Below are positions 25,396-34,976 of a stretch of DNA of 64,000 bases, one piece after another (the stretch's first letter is position 1; each line of letters opens with the position of its first letter). The notes under the pieces are model-generated. The model was not told the DNA's origin and ran no database searches. It saw nothing but the letters and a program-made list of their open reading frames with translations. Origin of the DNA: Deminuibacter soli (GTDB lineage: Bacteria > Bacteroidota > Bacteroidia > Chitinophagales > Chitinophagaceae); NCBI RefSeq assembly GCF_003412455.1, contig NZ_QTJU01000011.1, positions 100,426 to 164,425 on the forward strand, written 5' to 3'. Position numbers and translations under genes: made by a program.

Positions 25396-26724
25396 ATGAG
25401 CAAAATTTCACTCATCCTGCAACGCGAATACCTGAGCCGCGTAAAGGATAAGACCTTTATATTAACCACCCTGTTAACACCCCTGCTGTTTGTAGGGTTT
25501 ATTGCAGGCGCTACTTATCTCTCCATTGCAGGCAAGGAAAAAGTATCCGTTGCCGTTGCCGACACGCAAAACTATTTCCACAGCGGTATTAAAAGCGACG
25601 GCGATGTGGAGTTCAGTTTCCCGCAGCAGGTAGATACTGCCAATTTCATGAGCAAAGGTTATACAGCCTTACTGATAGTGCCTGCCTCAAACAACAAACA
25701 GGGCGAATACACTATTGTATCGAAGAAATCACTGGGCATGATGACCATGGGCAAGATTGAAAACAGTGTAAACGCTGCCCTGGAAAACCGCATGCTGCTG
25801 CAGGCAGGCGTACAACGCGAAAAGCTGGATTCTATTCACAATGCAGCCCGCATCAGCTCACTCAAAGCGGTGCTGAAGCAAGGCAATAACAGCGGTGAAA
25901 GCAACCAGGGACTTGCCTATGGCATAGGCTATGGCAGCGGTATTCTTATTTACCTTACCATGCTGCTATATGGCATGATGCTGATGCGCGGCGTTATGGA
26001 AGAAAAAACCAACCGCATTGCCGAAGTAGTGGTAAGCAGCGTAAAACCTTTTGAACTGATGCTGGGTAAAATTATCGGTATCGGTGCTGTCGGTCTTACC
26101 CAGTTTTTAATGTGGGGTATACTTATCATTGGGCTCTCTGCACTGGCCACCAGTTTTGTTCCGCACGAAACATTACAACAGGTGCAAACCCTGCAGCAAA
26201 ATGGTGGTGTTATGCCCGGCGGCGGCATGATGCAGGCCAGCGAAAAAGCGCAGGCCATCTATAAATTGAAGCACAACCTCAGCACCGCCAACTGGCCGCT
26301 GATTATCGGCTGCTTTATCTTTTACTTCCTGGGCGGTTACCTGTTTTATGCATCGCTGTTTGCCGCAGTTGGCAGTGTAACCGAAGATATACAAGGCTCA
26401 CGCAGCCTGACAGTGCCGGTAACCATGCCCATTATTTTTTCTTTCATTGTAATGACCAACGCTGTGCAGGTACCCGATAGCCCTGTTGCCATCTGGGCCA
26501 GCATTATACCTTTCAGTTCGCCCATGGTAATGATGGCGCGCATCGCCTATGGCGTACCAGGCACGGTAACCTATGTACAGCTCATCAGCAGCATACTGTT
26601 ACTGGTGGCCAGCTTCCTGTTCACCACCTGGATGGCAGGCAAAATATACCGCACCGGCATACTCATGTATGGCAAAAAAATAACCTGGGGGGAAATGATG
26701 AAGTGGGCCTTTAAACGCGCTTAA
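25396..26724 (+). CDS. ABC-2 type transporter permease (NatB-like)
   Basis: The 442-residue protein has one N-terminal membrane segment (TFILTTLLTPLLFVGFIAGA), an extracytoplasmic domain of about 150 residues, and five or six membrane segments in the C-terminal half, including LIYLTMLLYGMMLMRGVMEEKTNRIAEVVVSSVKP. The GVMEEKTNRI stretch is the conserved contact to the ATPase in the ABC-2 (NatB/YhaP) family. It is translated right after its ATPase partner. A strong terminator follows at 26738. Confidence 0.9.
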   Translation: MSKISLILQREYLSRVKDKTFILTTLLTPLLFVGFIAGATYLSIAGKEKVSVAVADTQNYFHSGIKSDGDVEFSFPQQVDTANFMSKGYTALLIVPASNNKQGEYTIVSKKSLGMMTMGKIENSVNAALENRMLLQAGVQREKLDSIHNAARISSLKAVLKQGNNSGESNQGLAYGIGYGSGILIYLTMLLYGMMLMRGVMEEKTNRIAEVVVSSVKPFELMLGKIIGIGAVGLTQFLMWGILIIGLSALATSFVPHETLQQVQTLQQNGGVMPGGGMMQASEKAQAIYKLKHNLSTANWPLIIGCFIFYFLGGYLFYASLFAAVGSVTEDIQGSRSLTVPVTMPIIFSFIVMTNAVQVPDSPVAIWASIIPFSSPMVMMARIAYGVPGTVTYVQLISSILLLVASFLFTTWMAGKIYRTGILMYGKKITWGEMMKWAFKRA

Positions 26725-26737
26725 GTTCATGACCCAT

Positions 26738-26769
26738 AAAAAAAGTCCCGCCAGGCGGGACTTTTTTTA
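26738..26769. terminator. Bidirectional rho-independent terminator
   Basis: GTCCCGC at 26745-26751 pairs with GCGGGAC at 26755-26761 over a 3-base loop. Runs of A before and T after the stem serve transcripts from both the ABC permease gene and the convergent nucleotidyltransferase gene. Confidence 0.88.
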
Positions 26770-26889
26770 TTATCGCTAACAAGGATAAAATGTTTACTTA
26801 CCAATCAGCCCGAAAGCACCTCAAACAGGTTCGCTGCTATCAGCTTGCAGCTCGTCACCAGCCACCCTGAAGGGTGACACCCATACAAT

Positions 26890-27882
26890 TTACCCGAAAT
26901 CGATTTCGGTATTATCGCCGATATTCAGGCTGCGGCTTAACCCTTTTACACTGGCATCGCTGCCAATGAGGGAATTGTCCAGCACTACCTCGAACAGGTG
27001 TGTATAAGAACCAATGATGCTGTCGCGCACAGTAGAGAAAAACACCGTGGTATTGGCGCCGATGGCCACATGCGGACCAATAATCGCGTTCTTCAGTGTA
27101 CAGCCGGGGCCGATACTTACAGGGGGGATAATGATGGCGTTTTCGTTCTGTACCGTTTCATGCACTACAGCGCCGTATTTCTTCAGCAGGATGGCATTGG
27201 TTTCAAGCAGGGTTTCTTTCTTACCGCAATCGAACCAGTTTTTCACCTTGAACGATTTGAATTTCGCACCACGCTTCAGCATGCAATCCAGCGCATCTGT
27301 AAGGTTGTATTCACCATAGCTGCGGATATCTTCTTTAAACAGGTATTCAAGGCATTCGTATAAAAAATGACTTTCTTTTATTTTATACAAACCTACCAGC
27401 GCCATATTGCTTTTGGGAATGGCCGGTTTTTCAATTACGTGCTCAATAAAACCGTCGTCATCCAGCTCTGCCACACCAAAATTGCGGGGATCATCTACCT
27501 TTTTAATGCCCAGCATGCTGTACTCACTTTCAATTACTTCTTTTACATCGTATTCACAAATCGTATCACCCAGTACAACAAATACCTCGTCGTCGTTTAC
27601 AATAGATTTGGTGAGTTCTATGGCATGACCTGTACCGAGGCGTTCGTTCTGGTAAACGAAATGACAGGTAAGATCCGGATAAGTCTGTTTTACATATTCC
27701 TGGATTTTTTCGCCCAGGTAACCAACAATAAAAATAAACTCCTGTATGCCTGCATCGTGCAGCTGGTCTACGATAAAGCTCAGGATGGTTTTTCCTGCCA
27801 GCGGTATCAGTGCCTTAGGCTGTGTATATGTATGTGGCCTTAATTTAGTACCTGCACCTGCTACTGGAATAATCGCTTTCAT
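26890..27882 (-). CDS. Sugar nucleotidyltransferase (RmlA/GlmU-like) with left-handed beta-helix tail
   Basis: The ATG at 27882 begins [22 protein letters not shown], the nucleotide-binding GxGTxxRP motif with the conserved KALIPLAGK lysine, so I take this start; in-frame sequence reaching 28065 upstream lacks family character and an ATG at 27894 is an alternative. The 330-residue protein has the nucleotidyltransferase core ([33 protein letters not shown]) to about residue 235, then hexapeptide repeats ([28 protein letters not shown]). It activates a sugar-1-phosphate with a nucleoside triphosphate for polysaccharide synthesis; dTDP-glucose is likely but unproven. Confidence 0.87.
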   Translation of the reverse strand: MKAIIPVAGAGTKLRPHTYTQPKALIPLAGKTILSFIVDQLHDAGIQEFIFIVGYLGEKIQEYVKQTYPDLTCHFVYQNERLGTGHAIELTKSIVNDDEVFVVLGDTICEYDVKEVIESEYSMLGIKKVDDPRNFGVAELDDDGFIEHVIEKPAIPKSNMALVGLYKIKESHFLYECLEYLFKEDIRSYGEYNLTDALDCMLKRGAKFKSFKVKNWFDCGKKETLLETNAILLKKYGAVVHETVQNENAIIIPPVSIGPGCTLKNAIIGPHVAIGANTTVFFSTVRDSIIGSYTHLFEVVLDNSLIGSDASVKGLSRSLNIGDNTEIDFG

Positions 27883-28114
27883 TTTCGAAATCATTTTTAT
27901 GCCCGGCAACAACTGCGTAGAGATCAATGTCTTTCTGCTGATCCCCTGTACCCGTTTTTTCACGTTGCGGCTTCGCTTACTGCCGGTGCCTGCTCTTACA
28001 AGTTCCTCTTCAACATGCGCCCTACCCACATTGTTCGAGGGCGTGAAAATAGTAAAAGATTGCATAACATGGGAATTGGCAGATCAGGTCTTTTACACTC
28101 TCCCCCGGTTTTCG

Positions 28115-28122
28115 TACTTTTG
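28115..28122 (+). promoter_or_regulatory. Candidate -7 element of glyA
   Basis: TACTTTTG fits TAnnTTTG exactly and lies 18 bases before the ATG at 28141. A TTTTAC stretch at 28091-28096 could serve as a weak -33 region. Confidence 0.5.
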
Positions 28123-28140
28123 CGCCAAATTTCCAATCAC

Positions 28141-29421
28141 ATGCAAAGGGATACCCAGGTTTTTGATTTGATTCGTAAAGAGTTAGAGCGCCAGCGCCAT
28201 GGCATCGAGTTGATTGCTTCAGAAAACTTTACCAGTGCACAGGTAATGGAAGCAATGGGAAATGTAATGACCAACAAATACGCCGAGGGTTATCCCGGTC
28301 GCCGTTACTATGGCGGTTGCGAAATTGTAGACCAGACTGAACAGCTGGCAATTGACCGTTTAAAACAGATCTTCAATATTGAATATGCCAACGTACAGCC
28401 GCACAGTGGCGCACAGGCCAATGCCGCAGTAATGCTGGCCATTCTGCAGCCCGGCGATGATATTCTTGGCCTCGACCTGAGCATGGGCGGCCACCTTACC
28501 CACGGCTCCGGCGTTAACTTCAGCGGCAAACTGTACAAACCGCATTTTTATGGCGTGGTAAAAGAAACCGGTTTGGTTGATTACGATATGCTCGAAGCAA
28601 AAGCACGCGAAGTAAAACCCAAACTCATCATCTGCGGCGCCAGCGCTTACAGCCGCGACTGGGATTATGCCCGCATCCGCAAGGTAGCCGACGAAGTTGG
28701 CGCTTTTGTAATGGCCGATATTGCTCACCCCGCCGGCTTAATCGCCAAAGGCTTACTGAGCGATCCTTTCGATCATTGTCATTTTGTAACCAGCACTACG
28801 CACAAAACACTGCGCGGGCCACGTGGCGGTATCATTATGATGCGCAAGGATTTTGACAATACACTTGGACTGAAAGATCCGAAAGGCAATATCCGCCCCA
28901 TGAGCAATTTGATTGACCTGGCGGTATTCCCGGGCACACAGGGCGGCCCGCTGGAACACGTGATTGCTGCCAAAGCAGTTGCTTTCGGTGAAATTCTGAG
29001 CGATGAGTTTACCGGCTACGCACAGCAGGTAGTTAAAAATGCACAGGCCATGGCCAAATCATTTGTTGCCAAAGATTACCAGATTATCAGCGGCGGTACC
29101 GACAACCACCTGATGCTGATTGACCTGCGCAACAAAAACATCAGCGGTAAAAAAGCAGAGAACGTGCTTGGCCTGGCAGACATTACTGCCAACAAAAACA
29201 TGGTTCCTTTTGATGATAAAAGCGCTTTCGTTACTTCAGGCGTTCGTTTTGGCGTAGCCGCCATTACCACCCGCGGCATGAAGGAAGAGCATATGGAATT
29301 TGTGGTAAATGCCATTGACAAAGCATTAACCAATCCCGATAATGAAACCCTGCTGGCACAACTTAAAGGTGAAGTAAACAACTTCATGAGCCAGTTTGTA
29401 CTGTATCCTGAAATGGGTTAA
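28141..29421 (+). CDS. glyA: Serine hydroxymethyltransferase
   Basis: The ATG at 28141 gives 426 residues starting [29 protein letters not shown], the normal family start; the frame extends further upstream without homology. [22 protein letters not shown], and the PLP-lysine motif [14 protein letters not shown] are all present. The enzyme is a cytoplasmic PLP homodimer that converts serine and tetrahydrofolate to glycine and 5,10-methylene-tetrahydrofolate. It is preceded by a clear -7 promoter element and followed by a strong hairpin, so it is probably transcribed alone. Confidence 0.98.
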   Translation: MQRDTQVFDLIRKELERQRHGIELIASENFTSAQVMEAMGNVMTNKYAEGYPGRRYYGGCEIVDQTEQLAIDRLKQIFNIEYANVQPHSGAQANAAVMLAILQPGDDILGLDLSMGGHLTHGSGVNFSGKLYKPHFYGVVKETGLVDYDMLEAKAREVKPKLIICGASAYSRDWDYARIRKVADEVGAFVMADIAHPAGLIAKGLLSDPFDHCHFVTSTTHKTLRGPRGGIIMMRKDFDNTLGLKDPKGNIRPMSNLIDLAVFPGTQGGPLEHVIAAKAVAFGEILSDEFTGYAQQVVKNAQAMAKSFVAKDYQIISGGTDNHLMLIDLRNKNISGKKAENVLGLADITANKNMVPFDDKSAFVTSGVRFGVAAITTRGMKEEHMEFVVNAIDKALTNPDNETLLAQLKGEVNNFMSQFVLYPEMG

Positions 29422-29431
29422 TCGGCAGGCG

Positions 29432-29476
29432 TTGTTGCTTACCCTGCCGCGAAATACCTGGCAGGGCAAGCAACAA
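29432..29476 (+). terminator. Hairpin after glyA
   Basis: TTGTTGCTTACCCTGCC at 29432-29448 pairs with 29460-29476 with one mismatch (17-bp stem, 11-base loop). No T-run follows, so it may stabilise the 3' end rather than terminate. Confidence 0.5.
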
Positions 29477-29525
29477 AAGCGGTAACAATTTGTATCTTGT
29501 TTAGCTTTCATCCAAACAACGCTTT

Positions 29526-29948
29526 ATGATTCAACGTGTACAAACCATCTGGTTGCTGCTGGCCTCGGCAGTAGCCTTTCTTACACTCAAACTCTCGTTC
29601 TTCAGCGGCAATAAAATGGTGAATAATGTAAAAACATTCATTTCACTCGATGCCCGCGAAAGCCTGGTGCTTACCATATTAACCGTAGCAGTAGCCATTG
29701 CCTCACTGGTGGCCATTTTCCTGTATAAAGACCGGAAAAGGCAGGTACTGGTAACGGTAATCACCGCACTGGTGTCTATCATTAACATTGTGGTATACGT
29801 TACCGAGGCTAAAAAATTTGTGCCCAACGAAGGCAAATACGACTTAACATCCATACTCGCAGTCGCCATTCCCATCTTCCTCCTACTAGCCATCCGCGGT
29901 ATGCGCAGGGACGAAAAGCTGATAAAAAGTGTAGATAGGCTGCGGTAA
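29526..29948 (+). CDS. DUF4293 family membrane protein
   Basis: The 140-residue protein matches the Bacteroidota family DUF4293: it begins MIQRVQTIWLLLASAVAFLTL and has four hydrophobic segments, with a basic end RGMRRDEKLIKSVDRLR. The family has no known role. The neighbours (glyA upstream, uvrA convergent) do not point to one. A near-perfect hairpin and repeat words lie downstream. Confidence 0.88.
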   Translation: MIQRVQTIWLLLASAVAFLTLKLSFFSGNKMVNNVKTFISLDARESLVLTILTVAVAIASLVAIFLYKDRKRQVLVTVITALVSIINIVVYVTEAKKFVPNEGKYDLTSILAVAIPIFLLLAIRGMRRDEKLIKSVDRLR

Positions 29949-29952
29949 CGCC

Positions 29953-29984
29953 AATTTGAAAATTTGAAAGTGTGCTAATTTGAG
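29953..29984 (+). repeat. Degenerate octamer array (AATTTGnn words), left member of a convergent pair
   Basis: The units are AATTTGAA, AATTTGAA, AGTGTGCT, AATTTGAG with a period of eight. A related array lies on the opposite strand at 30151-30191. Confidence 0.75.
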
Positions 29985-30000
29985 AATACTAAAACAAAAA

Positions 30001-30039
30001 AGCGCCCTTGCATTGTTTCATGAAACATGCAAGGGCGCT
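30001..30039. terminator. Hairpin between convergent DUF4293 and uvrA genes
   Basis: AGCGCCCTTGCA and GTTTCA at 30001-30020 pair with TGAAACATGCAAGGGCGCT at 30021-30039, a 19-bp stem with one bulged T and no loop. A-run before and T-rich sequence after it fit a bidirectional terminator. Confidence 0.75.
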
Positions 30040-30150
30040 GTCATTTTATACAGGCAAAACAAACAACCTGCCGTCTTATTTCCAATAGCTTTTATGCTCG
30101 CTTTGATCTTTTTCCATTAGCACATTACCCCCATTAAGAGACTTGGGTTT

Positions 30151-30191
30151 TCCCATTTGCACATTTTCAAATTACCACATTCCCAAATTTT
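30151..30191 (-). repeat. Degenerate octamer array, right member of the convergent pair
   Basis: Read on the minus strand the units are AATTTGGG, AATGTGGT, AATTTGAA, AATGTGCA, AATGGGAA, period eight. They match the words at 29953-29984 and at 59823-59854. Confidence 0.75.
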
Positions 30192-30215
30192 CTGTAAGCC
30201 TCCGGCTTACAGAAA
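30189..30215 (-). terminator. Terminator hairpin overlapping the uvrA stop codon
   Basis: TTTCTGTAAGCC at 30189-30200 pairs exactly with GGCTTACAGAAA at 30204-30215 (12 bp, 3-base loop). The uvrA stop codon (30207-30209) lies inside the right arm, so termination begins within the last codons. Confidence 0.6.
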
Positions 30216-33044
30216 TCTCCCTGTATAACTCTCCTTCACCTTCTTCAAATCTTTCGGCACGCCTTCAAATACCAGGTTGCCGCCTGCGTCGCCGGCTTCG
30301 GGACCAAGATCTATTACCCAGTCGGCGCTTTTGATCACGTCGGTATTGTGTTCAATTACCACCAGTGAGTGCCCCTGGTCAATCAGCGCCTGGAACGAGG
30401 CCAGCAGTTTCTTGATATCATGAAAATGCAAACCCGTGGTAGGCTCGTCAAAGATAAACAGTATCTGCCCGCTGCTTTTGCCCTTGCCCAGGAAGCTGGC
30501 GAGTTTTACACGCTGCGCTTCACCGCCGCTAAGGGTATCGCTGCTCTGGCCCAGTTTTACATAACCTAGGCCTACATCCTGTAAAGGTTGTATGGCTTTG
30601 GCCAGCGCTTTATCCTCTTTAAAAAATTCAATGGCATCATCCACACTCATGTCCAGCACGTCGTAAATGCTTTTGCCTTTGTATTGCACTTCCAGCACTT
30701 CTTCTTTAAAACGTTTGCCGCCGCATACTTCGCAGGTCAGGTGTACATCGGCAAGAAACTGCATTTCTACAATCTGTTCGCCCTCACCCTTACAGGCGTC
30801 GCAACGGCCGCCGTCTACATTAAAAGAGAAATGTTTGGGCAGGAAGCCGCGCATTTTTGCCAGCGGCTGTTTCGCATACAGGTCGCGGATTTCATCGTAC
30901 GCCTTGATATACGTTACAGGGTTACTGCGCGATGATTTACCAATCGGGTTCTGATCCACCATTTCTATCTGGCTGATATTTTCCACCGCACCGGTAATAG
31001 CTTTATGAAAACCAACTTTGTCTGCTATTTCGCCCTTCATTTTTTTCAATGCAGGGTACAGTATCTGTTTTACCAGGGTTGTTTTACCGCTGCCGCTCAC
31101 ACCGCAAACCACGCACAATACATTCAGCGGAAACGATACCGAAATATCTTTCAGGTTGTTTTGCCTGGCGCCCTCTACCGTTATTTTCTCCCGCCATTTG
31201 CGCACGTTTTTGGGCGGGTCAATGCTCAGCTCTCCTTTCAGGTATTTGCCGGTTAAGCTGTCGGGGTTGGCAACCAGCTGATCGTAGTTACCTACAGCCA
31301 CTACTTCGCCGCCCAGGTGCGATGCCAGTGGCCCCATGTCAATGATGTAATCAGCTTCGCGCATCATCATTTCATCGTGTTCCACCACCACCACCGTATT
31401 GCCGAGATCGCGCAGCTGTTTCAACACTTCAATCAAACGTTCGGTATCACGGGAATGCAAGCCAATGGAAGGCTCGTCGAGTATGTACAGGGAATTGGTA
31501 AGGTTGCTGCCCAGGCTGCGGGTTAGCTGTATACGCTGGCTTTCGCCACCGCTCAGTGAATTGGCCAGGCGGTTAAGTGTGAGGTAACCCAGGCCTACGC
31601 TCACCAGCGTTTGTATGCGTTGGTGTATTTCCAAGAGTATACGCTTCGCTATCTGGTTTTCGTGCTCGGTAAGGGTGAGCTTGTCAAACCACTGCAGCAG
31701 GTCTTTCACCTGCCACTCGCACAGCTCTCCGATATTTTTGCCGCCTACCTGCACATACAGCGCTTCCTTACGCAAACGGTAACCATGGCAGTCAGGACAC
31801 AATGTACGGCCCCTGTAGCGGCTTAACAGCACACGGTACTGCACTTTATACAGGTTTTGCTCAACCTCCTTAAAAAAGGCATGTATGCCGTAAACAGAAC
31901 CCTTGCCATCCCACAGCAGTCTGTACTGCGATGGTGTTAAATCAGCAATGGGCTTGTGAATCGGGAAGTCGATAGCTTTGGCGCCTTTTACAAACTGGTC
32001 GCGCCACCAGCCCAGTTTCTCCCCTTTCCAGGGAGCAACAGCGCCTTCATATACACTCAGCCGCCTGTCGGGTATTACCAGGTCATCATCAATACCCAGC
32101 ACCTGGCTAAAACCTTCACAGGTTGGGCAGGCGCCATAAGGGTTATTGAAAGAAAACAGGTTGGGTACCGGTTCTTCAAACTGCATATCGTCCAGCTCAA
32201 ACTTGTTGCTGTAGTGCTGCAGTTGATCACCGTCTATTTCAATAAACATTTCACCCTCGCCTTCATAAAACGCAGTACCGATTGAATCAGACAGGCGGTG
32301 CAGGTCATCTTCTTCAAATTCCTTTACGGCCACACGGTCAATCAGCACATACGTATTGGGTAATGTTTGTTTACTCAACTGTTGTTTCAGGGCCTTGTCA
32401 TCCTGCTCCAGCAGCTCTTCAATACGCAGCAGCGAAGCTTTTTCACCTGCTGCACCACGTATATACATGCGCGAAAAACCTTTCTGCATCAGTATGTTCA
32501 GCTCTTCCCGCACCTCGCGTTTGGCATGTTGCTTAAACGGCACCAGTATCACTACACGGGTGCCTTCCGGCATTTGTTTAACGGCTGCCGTTACATCGGC
32601 CACATCATCTTTCTTTACCTCGCGCCCGCTTACCGGTGAAATGGTACGGCCCACGCGTGCAAACAGCAGGCGCAGGTAATCATAAATCTCCGTCATACTG
32701 CCTACCGTACTGCGTGGCGTGCGGGTAATGACTTTTTGTTCAATGGCAATAGCCGGACAAAGCCCTTTGATGTAATCTACATCAGGCTTTACCATACGTG
32801 CCATAAACTGCCTGGCATAAGCGCTCAGGCTTTCTGCATAACGCCGCTGTCCCTCGGCAAACAGGGTATCGATGGTCAGCGAAGATTTTCCGCTGCCTGA
32901 GACGCCTGTAACCACGATAAATTTGTTTCTGGGAAAGGCAACCGTTACGTTTTTCAGGTTGTGGATCCGCGCACCTTTTACGAGAATTTCATTAGTGGAA
33001 GTAAGTTCCGGCCGGGCGGCGGTTTTTGTTGCTGTTTTGCTCAT
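30207..33044 (-). CDS. uvrA: Excinuclease ABC subunit A
   Basis: The 945-residue protein has two ABC ATPase modules. Walker A motifs are GVSGSGKSSL (residues 47-56) and GVSGSGKTTL (about residue 650); both signature motifs LSGGES and LSGGEA are present, and Walker B is LYILDEPSIGLH and LFIFDEPTTGLH. Zinc-binding cysteines occur as CPDCHG and in CDACKGEG with CEVCGG. A UvrB-interaction insert follows the first Walker A. UvrA scans DNA for bulky damage and hands it to UvrB. Length is normal for the family. The C-terminal coding end overlaps a hairpin. The gene is not next to uvrB or uvrC. Confidence 0.98.
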   Translation of the reverse strand: MSKTATKTAARPELTSTNEILVKGARIHNLKNVTVAFPRNKFIVVTGVSGSGKSSLTIDTLFAEGQRRYAESLSAYARQFMARMVKPDVDYIKGLCPAIAIEQKVITRTPRSTVGSMTEIYDYLRLLFARVGRTISPVSGREVKKDDVADVTAAVKQMPEGTRVVILVPFKQHAKREVREELNILMQKGFSRMYIRGAAGEKASLLRIEELLEQDDKALKQQLSKQTLPNTYVLIDRVAVKEFEEDDLHRLSDSIGTAFYEGEGEMFIEIDGDQLQHYSNKFELDDMQFEEPVPNLFSFNNPYGACPTCEGFSQVLGIDDDLVIPDRRLSVYEGAVAPWKGEKLGWWRDQFVKGAKAIDFPIHKPIADLTPSQYRLLWDGKGSVYGIHAFFKEVEQNLYKVQYRVLLSRYRGRTLCPDCHGYRLRKEALYVQVGGKNIGELCEWQVKDLLQWFDKLTLTEHENQIAKRILLEIHQRIQTLVSVGLGYLTLNRLANSLSGGESQRIQLTRSLGSNLTNSLYILDEPSIGLHSRDTERLIEVLKQLRDLGNTVVVVEHDEMMMREADYIIDMGPLASHLGGEVVAVGNYDQLVANPDSLTGKYLKGELSIDPPKNVRKWREKITVEGARQNNLKDISVSFPLNVLCVVCGVSGSGKTTLVKQILYPALKKMKGEIADKVGFHKAITGAVENISQIEMVDQNPIGKSSRSNPVTYIKAYDEIRDLYAKQPLAKMRGFLPKHFSFNVDGGRCDACKGEGEQIVEMQFLADVHLTCEVCGGKRFKEEVLEVQYKGKSIYDVLDMSVDDAIEFFKEDKALAKAIQPLQDVGLGYVKLGQSSDTLSGGEAQRVKLASFLGKGKSSGQILFIFDEPTTGLHFHDIKKLLASFQALIDQGHSLVVIEHNTDVIKSADWVIDLGPEAGDAGGNLVFEGVPKDLKKVKESYTGRFL

Positions 33045-33279
33045 TATTCCCCTTTTTCTTCAGATTCTGCTATCAGTTAGCAAGCTACTTATACTAAACT
33101 ATATTTATTCACAATTTTTTTGCACTTAACGTGCAGCTCTCACAAATCTTCTTCTTATATTCACATAACATTCACAATTCATTAAAATTATTCTATATAG
33201 AAAAATCTCTACTCATAAAGGCTTAATTTAACCCATATTATTGACATTCAACCCTTTACACCCCCTAAAAAACCCGTTT

Positions 33280-33861
33280 ATGAGGAGGTTTATACAGTTT
33301 ACCGACACTCAGTTGGTGCATGCCTTCAGTGAAGGCGATTTGCATGCTTTTGAAGCATTGATCAACCGTTATAAAGATAAATTGTTCAGTTCAATTGTCT
33401 TCCTGGTAAAAGATAAATACCTGGCGGAAGACTTATTCCAGGAAACATTTATCCGCATAATCGACACCATTCACAACAACCGTTACAACGAGGAGGGAAA
33501 ATTCCTGCCCTGGGCCATGCGTATTGCGCACAACCTGTGTGTGGATTATTTCCGTAAAGTGAAACGGATGCCTACCATCGTAGACAGCGACAACAACGAC
33601 ATTTTCGACTGGATACAGGTGGCAGAAGAATCGCCGGAGCAGAAGATCATCCGGCACCAGAACCACGACCGTGTACACCGCATGCTCGAGAAATTACCCG
33701 CCGAGCAGCGTGAAGTAATTGTACTGCGCCACTTTGCCGATCTCAGTTTTAAACAGATCGCAGAGCTTACCAACTGCAGCATTAACACTGCACTGGGCCG
33801 CATGCGTTACGGCTTAATCAACTTACGAAAACTAATGCAGGAAAAACAGATTGCCCTGTAG
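33280..33861 (+). CDS. ECF-type RNA polymerase sigma factor
   Basis: The ATG at 33280 (MRRFIQFTDTQLVHAFSEGD) gives 193 residues; a TTG 39 bases upstream is less likely. Region 2 reads INRYKDKLFSSIVFLVKDKYLAEDLFQETFIRI, and region 4 reads LPAEQREVIVLRHFADLSFKQIAELTNCSINTALGRMRYGLINLR. It resembles the stand-alone RpoE/SigW-like sigma factors of Bacteroidota rather than the FecI group, and no FecR or zinc-finger anti-sigma gene is adjacent. How it is controlled cannot be read from the neighbourhood; the downstream ABC exporter genes may or may not be co-transcribed. Confidence 0.9.
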   Translation: MRRFIQFTDTQLVHAFSEGDLHAFEALINRYKDKLFSSIVFLVKDKYLAEDLFQETFIRIIDTIHNNRYNEEGKFLPWAMRIAHNLCVDYFRKVKRMPTIVDSDNNDIFDWIQVAEESPEQKIIRHQNHDRVHRMLEKLPAEQREVIVLRHFADLSFKQIAELTNCSINTALGRMRYGLINLRKLMQEKQIAL

Positions 33862-33889
33862 CAACACCGCGTAGCGGTAACAATAATAT

Positions 33890-33967
33890 GGCAGCCTGTT
33901 GGTAAGTGCACCTTTGTAATAACAAGGGGGCGCTTTCGCATGTATATACCTGAACAAACAGGCTGCC
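33890..33967 (+). other. Long-range inverted repeat between sigma gene and ABC genes
   Basis: GGCAGCCTGTT at 33890-33900 pairs perfectly with AACAGGCTGCC at 33957-33967. The 56-base interior contains a smaller CCTTTGT/AACAAGG pairing. It may be a structured leader, a small RNA or a weak terminator. Confidence 0.35.
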
Positions 33968-34077
33968 GCAACCGGTCAGCCACACTTGCCGTTTGCTGTA
34001 ACCTGGCGCCATTTACACATTCAGCATACAGATACTGCTGCAGTATGCTTATCTTCAAAGCAAATAATTCCTGATAC

Positions 34078-34971
34078 ATGACACCTGTTCTAGCCCTTAA
34101 TACCATCAGCAAGAACTATGGCCCCATACAGGCACTCGATAATGTGTCGTTCACCGTTCCCAAAGGTTGCGTATTCGGCATTTTAGGCCCCAATGGCAGC
34201 GGTAAAACAACTTTATTGGGTATCGCCATGGATGTGCTGCGTGCAAGCGCAGGAAACCTGCGCTGGTTTGATCAACCCTCTTCAGCAGAGTTGCGTAAAC
34301 AAATAGGCACCCTGCTCGAAACACCTAATTTTTATCATTATCTCACCGCCGTACAAAACCTGCGTATTACTGCTGAAATAAAACAACGAGGCCTGGATGA
34401 TATTGATACTGTACTGAAAAAAGTAAACCTGTACGAACGCAGGAACAGCAAATTCACCACGTATTCGCTGGGTATGAAACAACGCCTGGCCATTGCAGCA
34501 GCCCTGCTCGGCAACCCCGATGTGCTGGTGCTTGATGAGCCTACCAACGGACTTGACCCGGTAGGTATCGCTGAAATACGTAACCTGATTAAACAGCTGG
34601 CTGCAGAAGGCAAAACCATTATCATGGCCAGCCACCTGCTTGATGAAGTGGAAAAGGTTTGTACCCATGTGGCCATTCTTAAAAAAGGAAAACTTATTGC
34701 AGCCGGTGCAGTTGATGAAATACTGGTAAATGAAGATGTGGTGGAAATAGGCGCAGCGAATATACAAGCACTGCAGCAGGCCGTAAACAGCATGAACGGC
34801 TACTCTTCTGTAAAGCAGGATGGCCAGGTGCTGCTGCTTTCTTACCCGGTTGGAAAAGCTAACCTGGAGCAGATTAACCAGCACTGCTTTAACCAGGGCA
34901 CGGTACTCAACCACCTGCATTTGAAAAAGAAAAGTCTTGAAACCAAATTCTTCGAACTCACCAACAACTAA
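34078..34971 (+). CDS. ABC transporter ATP-binding protein
   Basis: The 297-residue protein has Walker A GPNGSGKTT (about residue 39), signature YSLGMKQRLAIAAALLG, Walker B VLVLDEPTNGLDPVG and the switch SHLLDEVEK. The pattern, including LLETPNFYHYLTA, is that of ABC-2 exporters close to BcrA/NatA. Its C-terminal domain of about 80 residues is not a standard ligand domain. The permease gene starts 6 bases after the stop, so they form one transporter. The substrate is unknown. Confidence 0.92.
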   Translation: MTPVLALNTISKNYGPIQALDNVSFTVPKGCVFGILGPNGSGKTTLLGIAMDVLRASAGNLRWFDQPSSAELRKQIGTLLETPNFYHYLTAVQNLRITAEIKQRGLDDIDTVLKKVNLYERRNSKFTTYSLGMKQRLAIAAALLGNPDVLVLDEPTNGLDPVGIAEIRNLIKQLAAEGKTIIMASHLLDEVEKVCTHVAILKKGKLIAAGAVDEILVNEDVVEIGAANIQALQQAVNSMNGYSSVKQDGQVLLLSYPVGKANLEQINQHCFNQGTVLNHLHLKKKSLETKFFELTNN

Positions 34972-34976
34972 TCGTT

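Noticed and set aside
27883..28065. N-terminal extension of the nucleotidyltransferase
   Set aside because: The nucleotide-binding motif starts at the ATG at 27882 as in the family; the extension reaches into the upstream region of glyA and has no homology.
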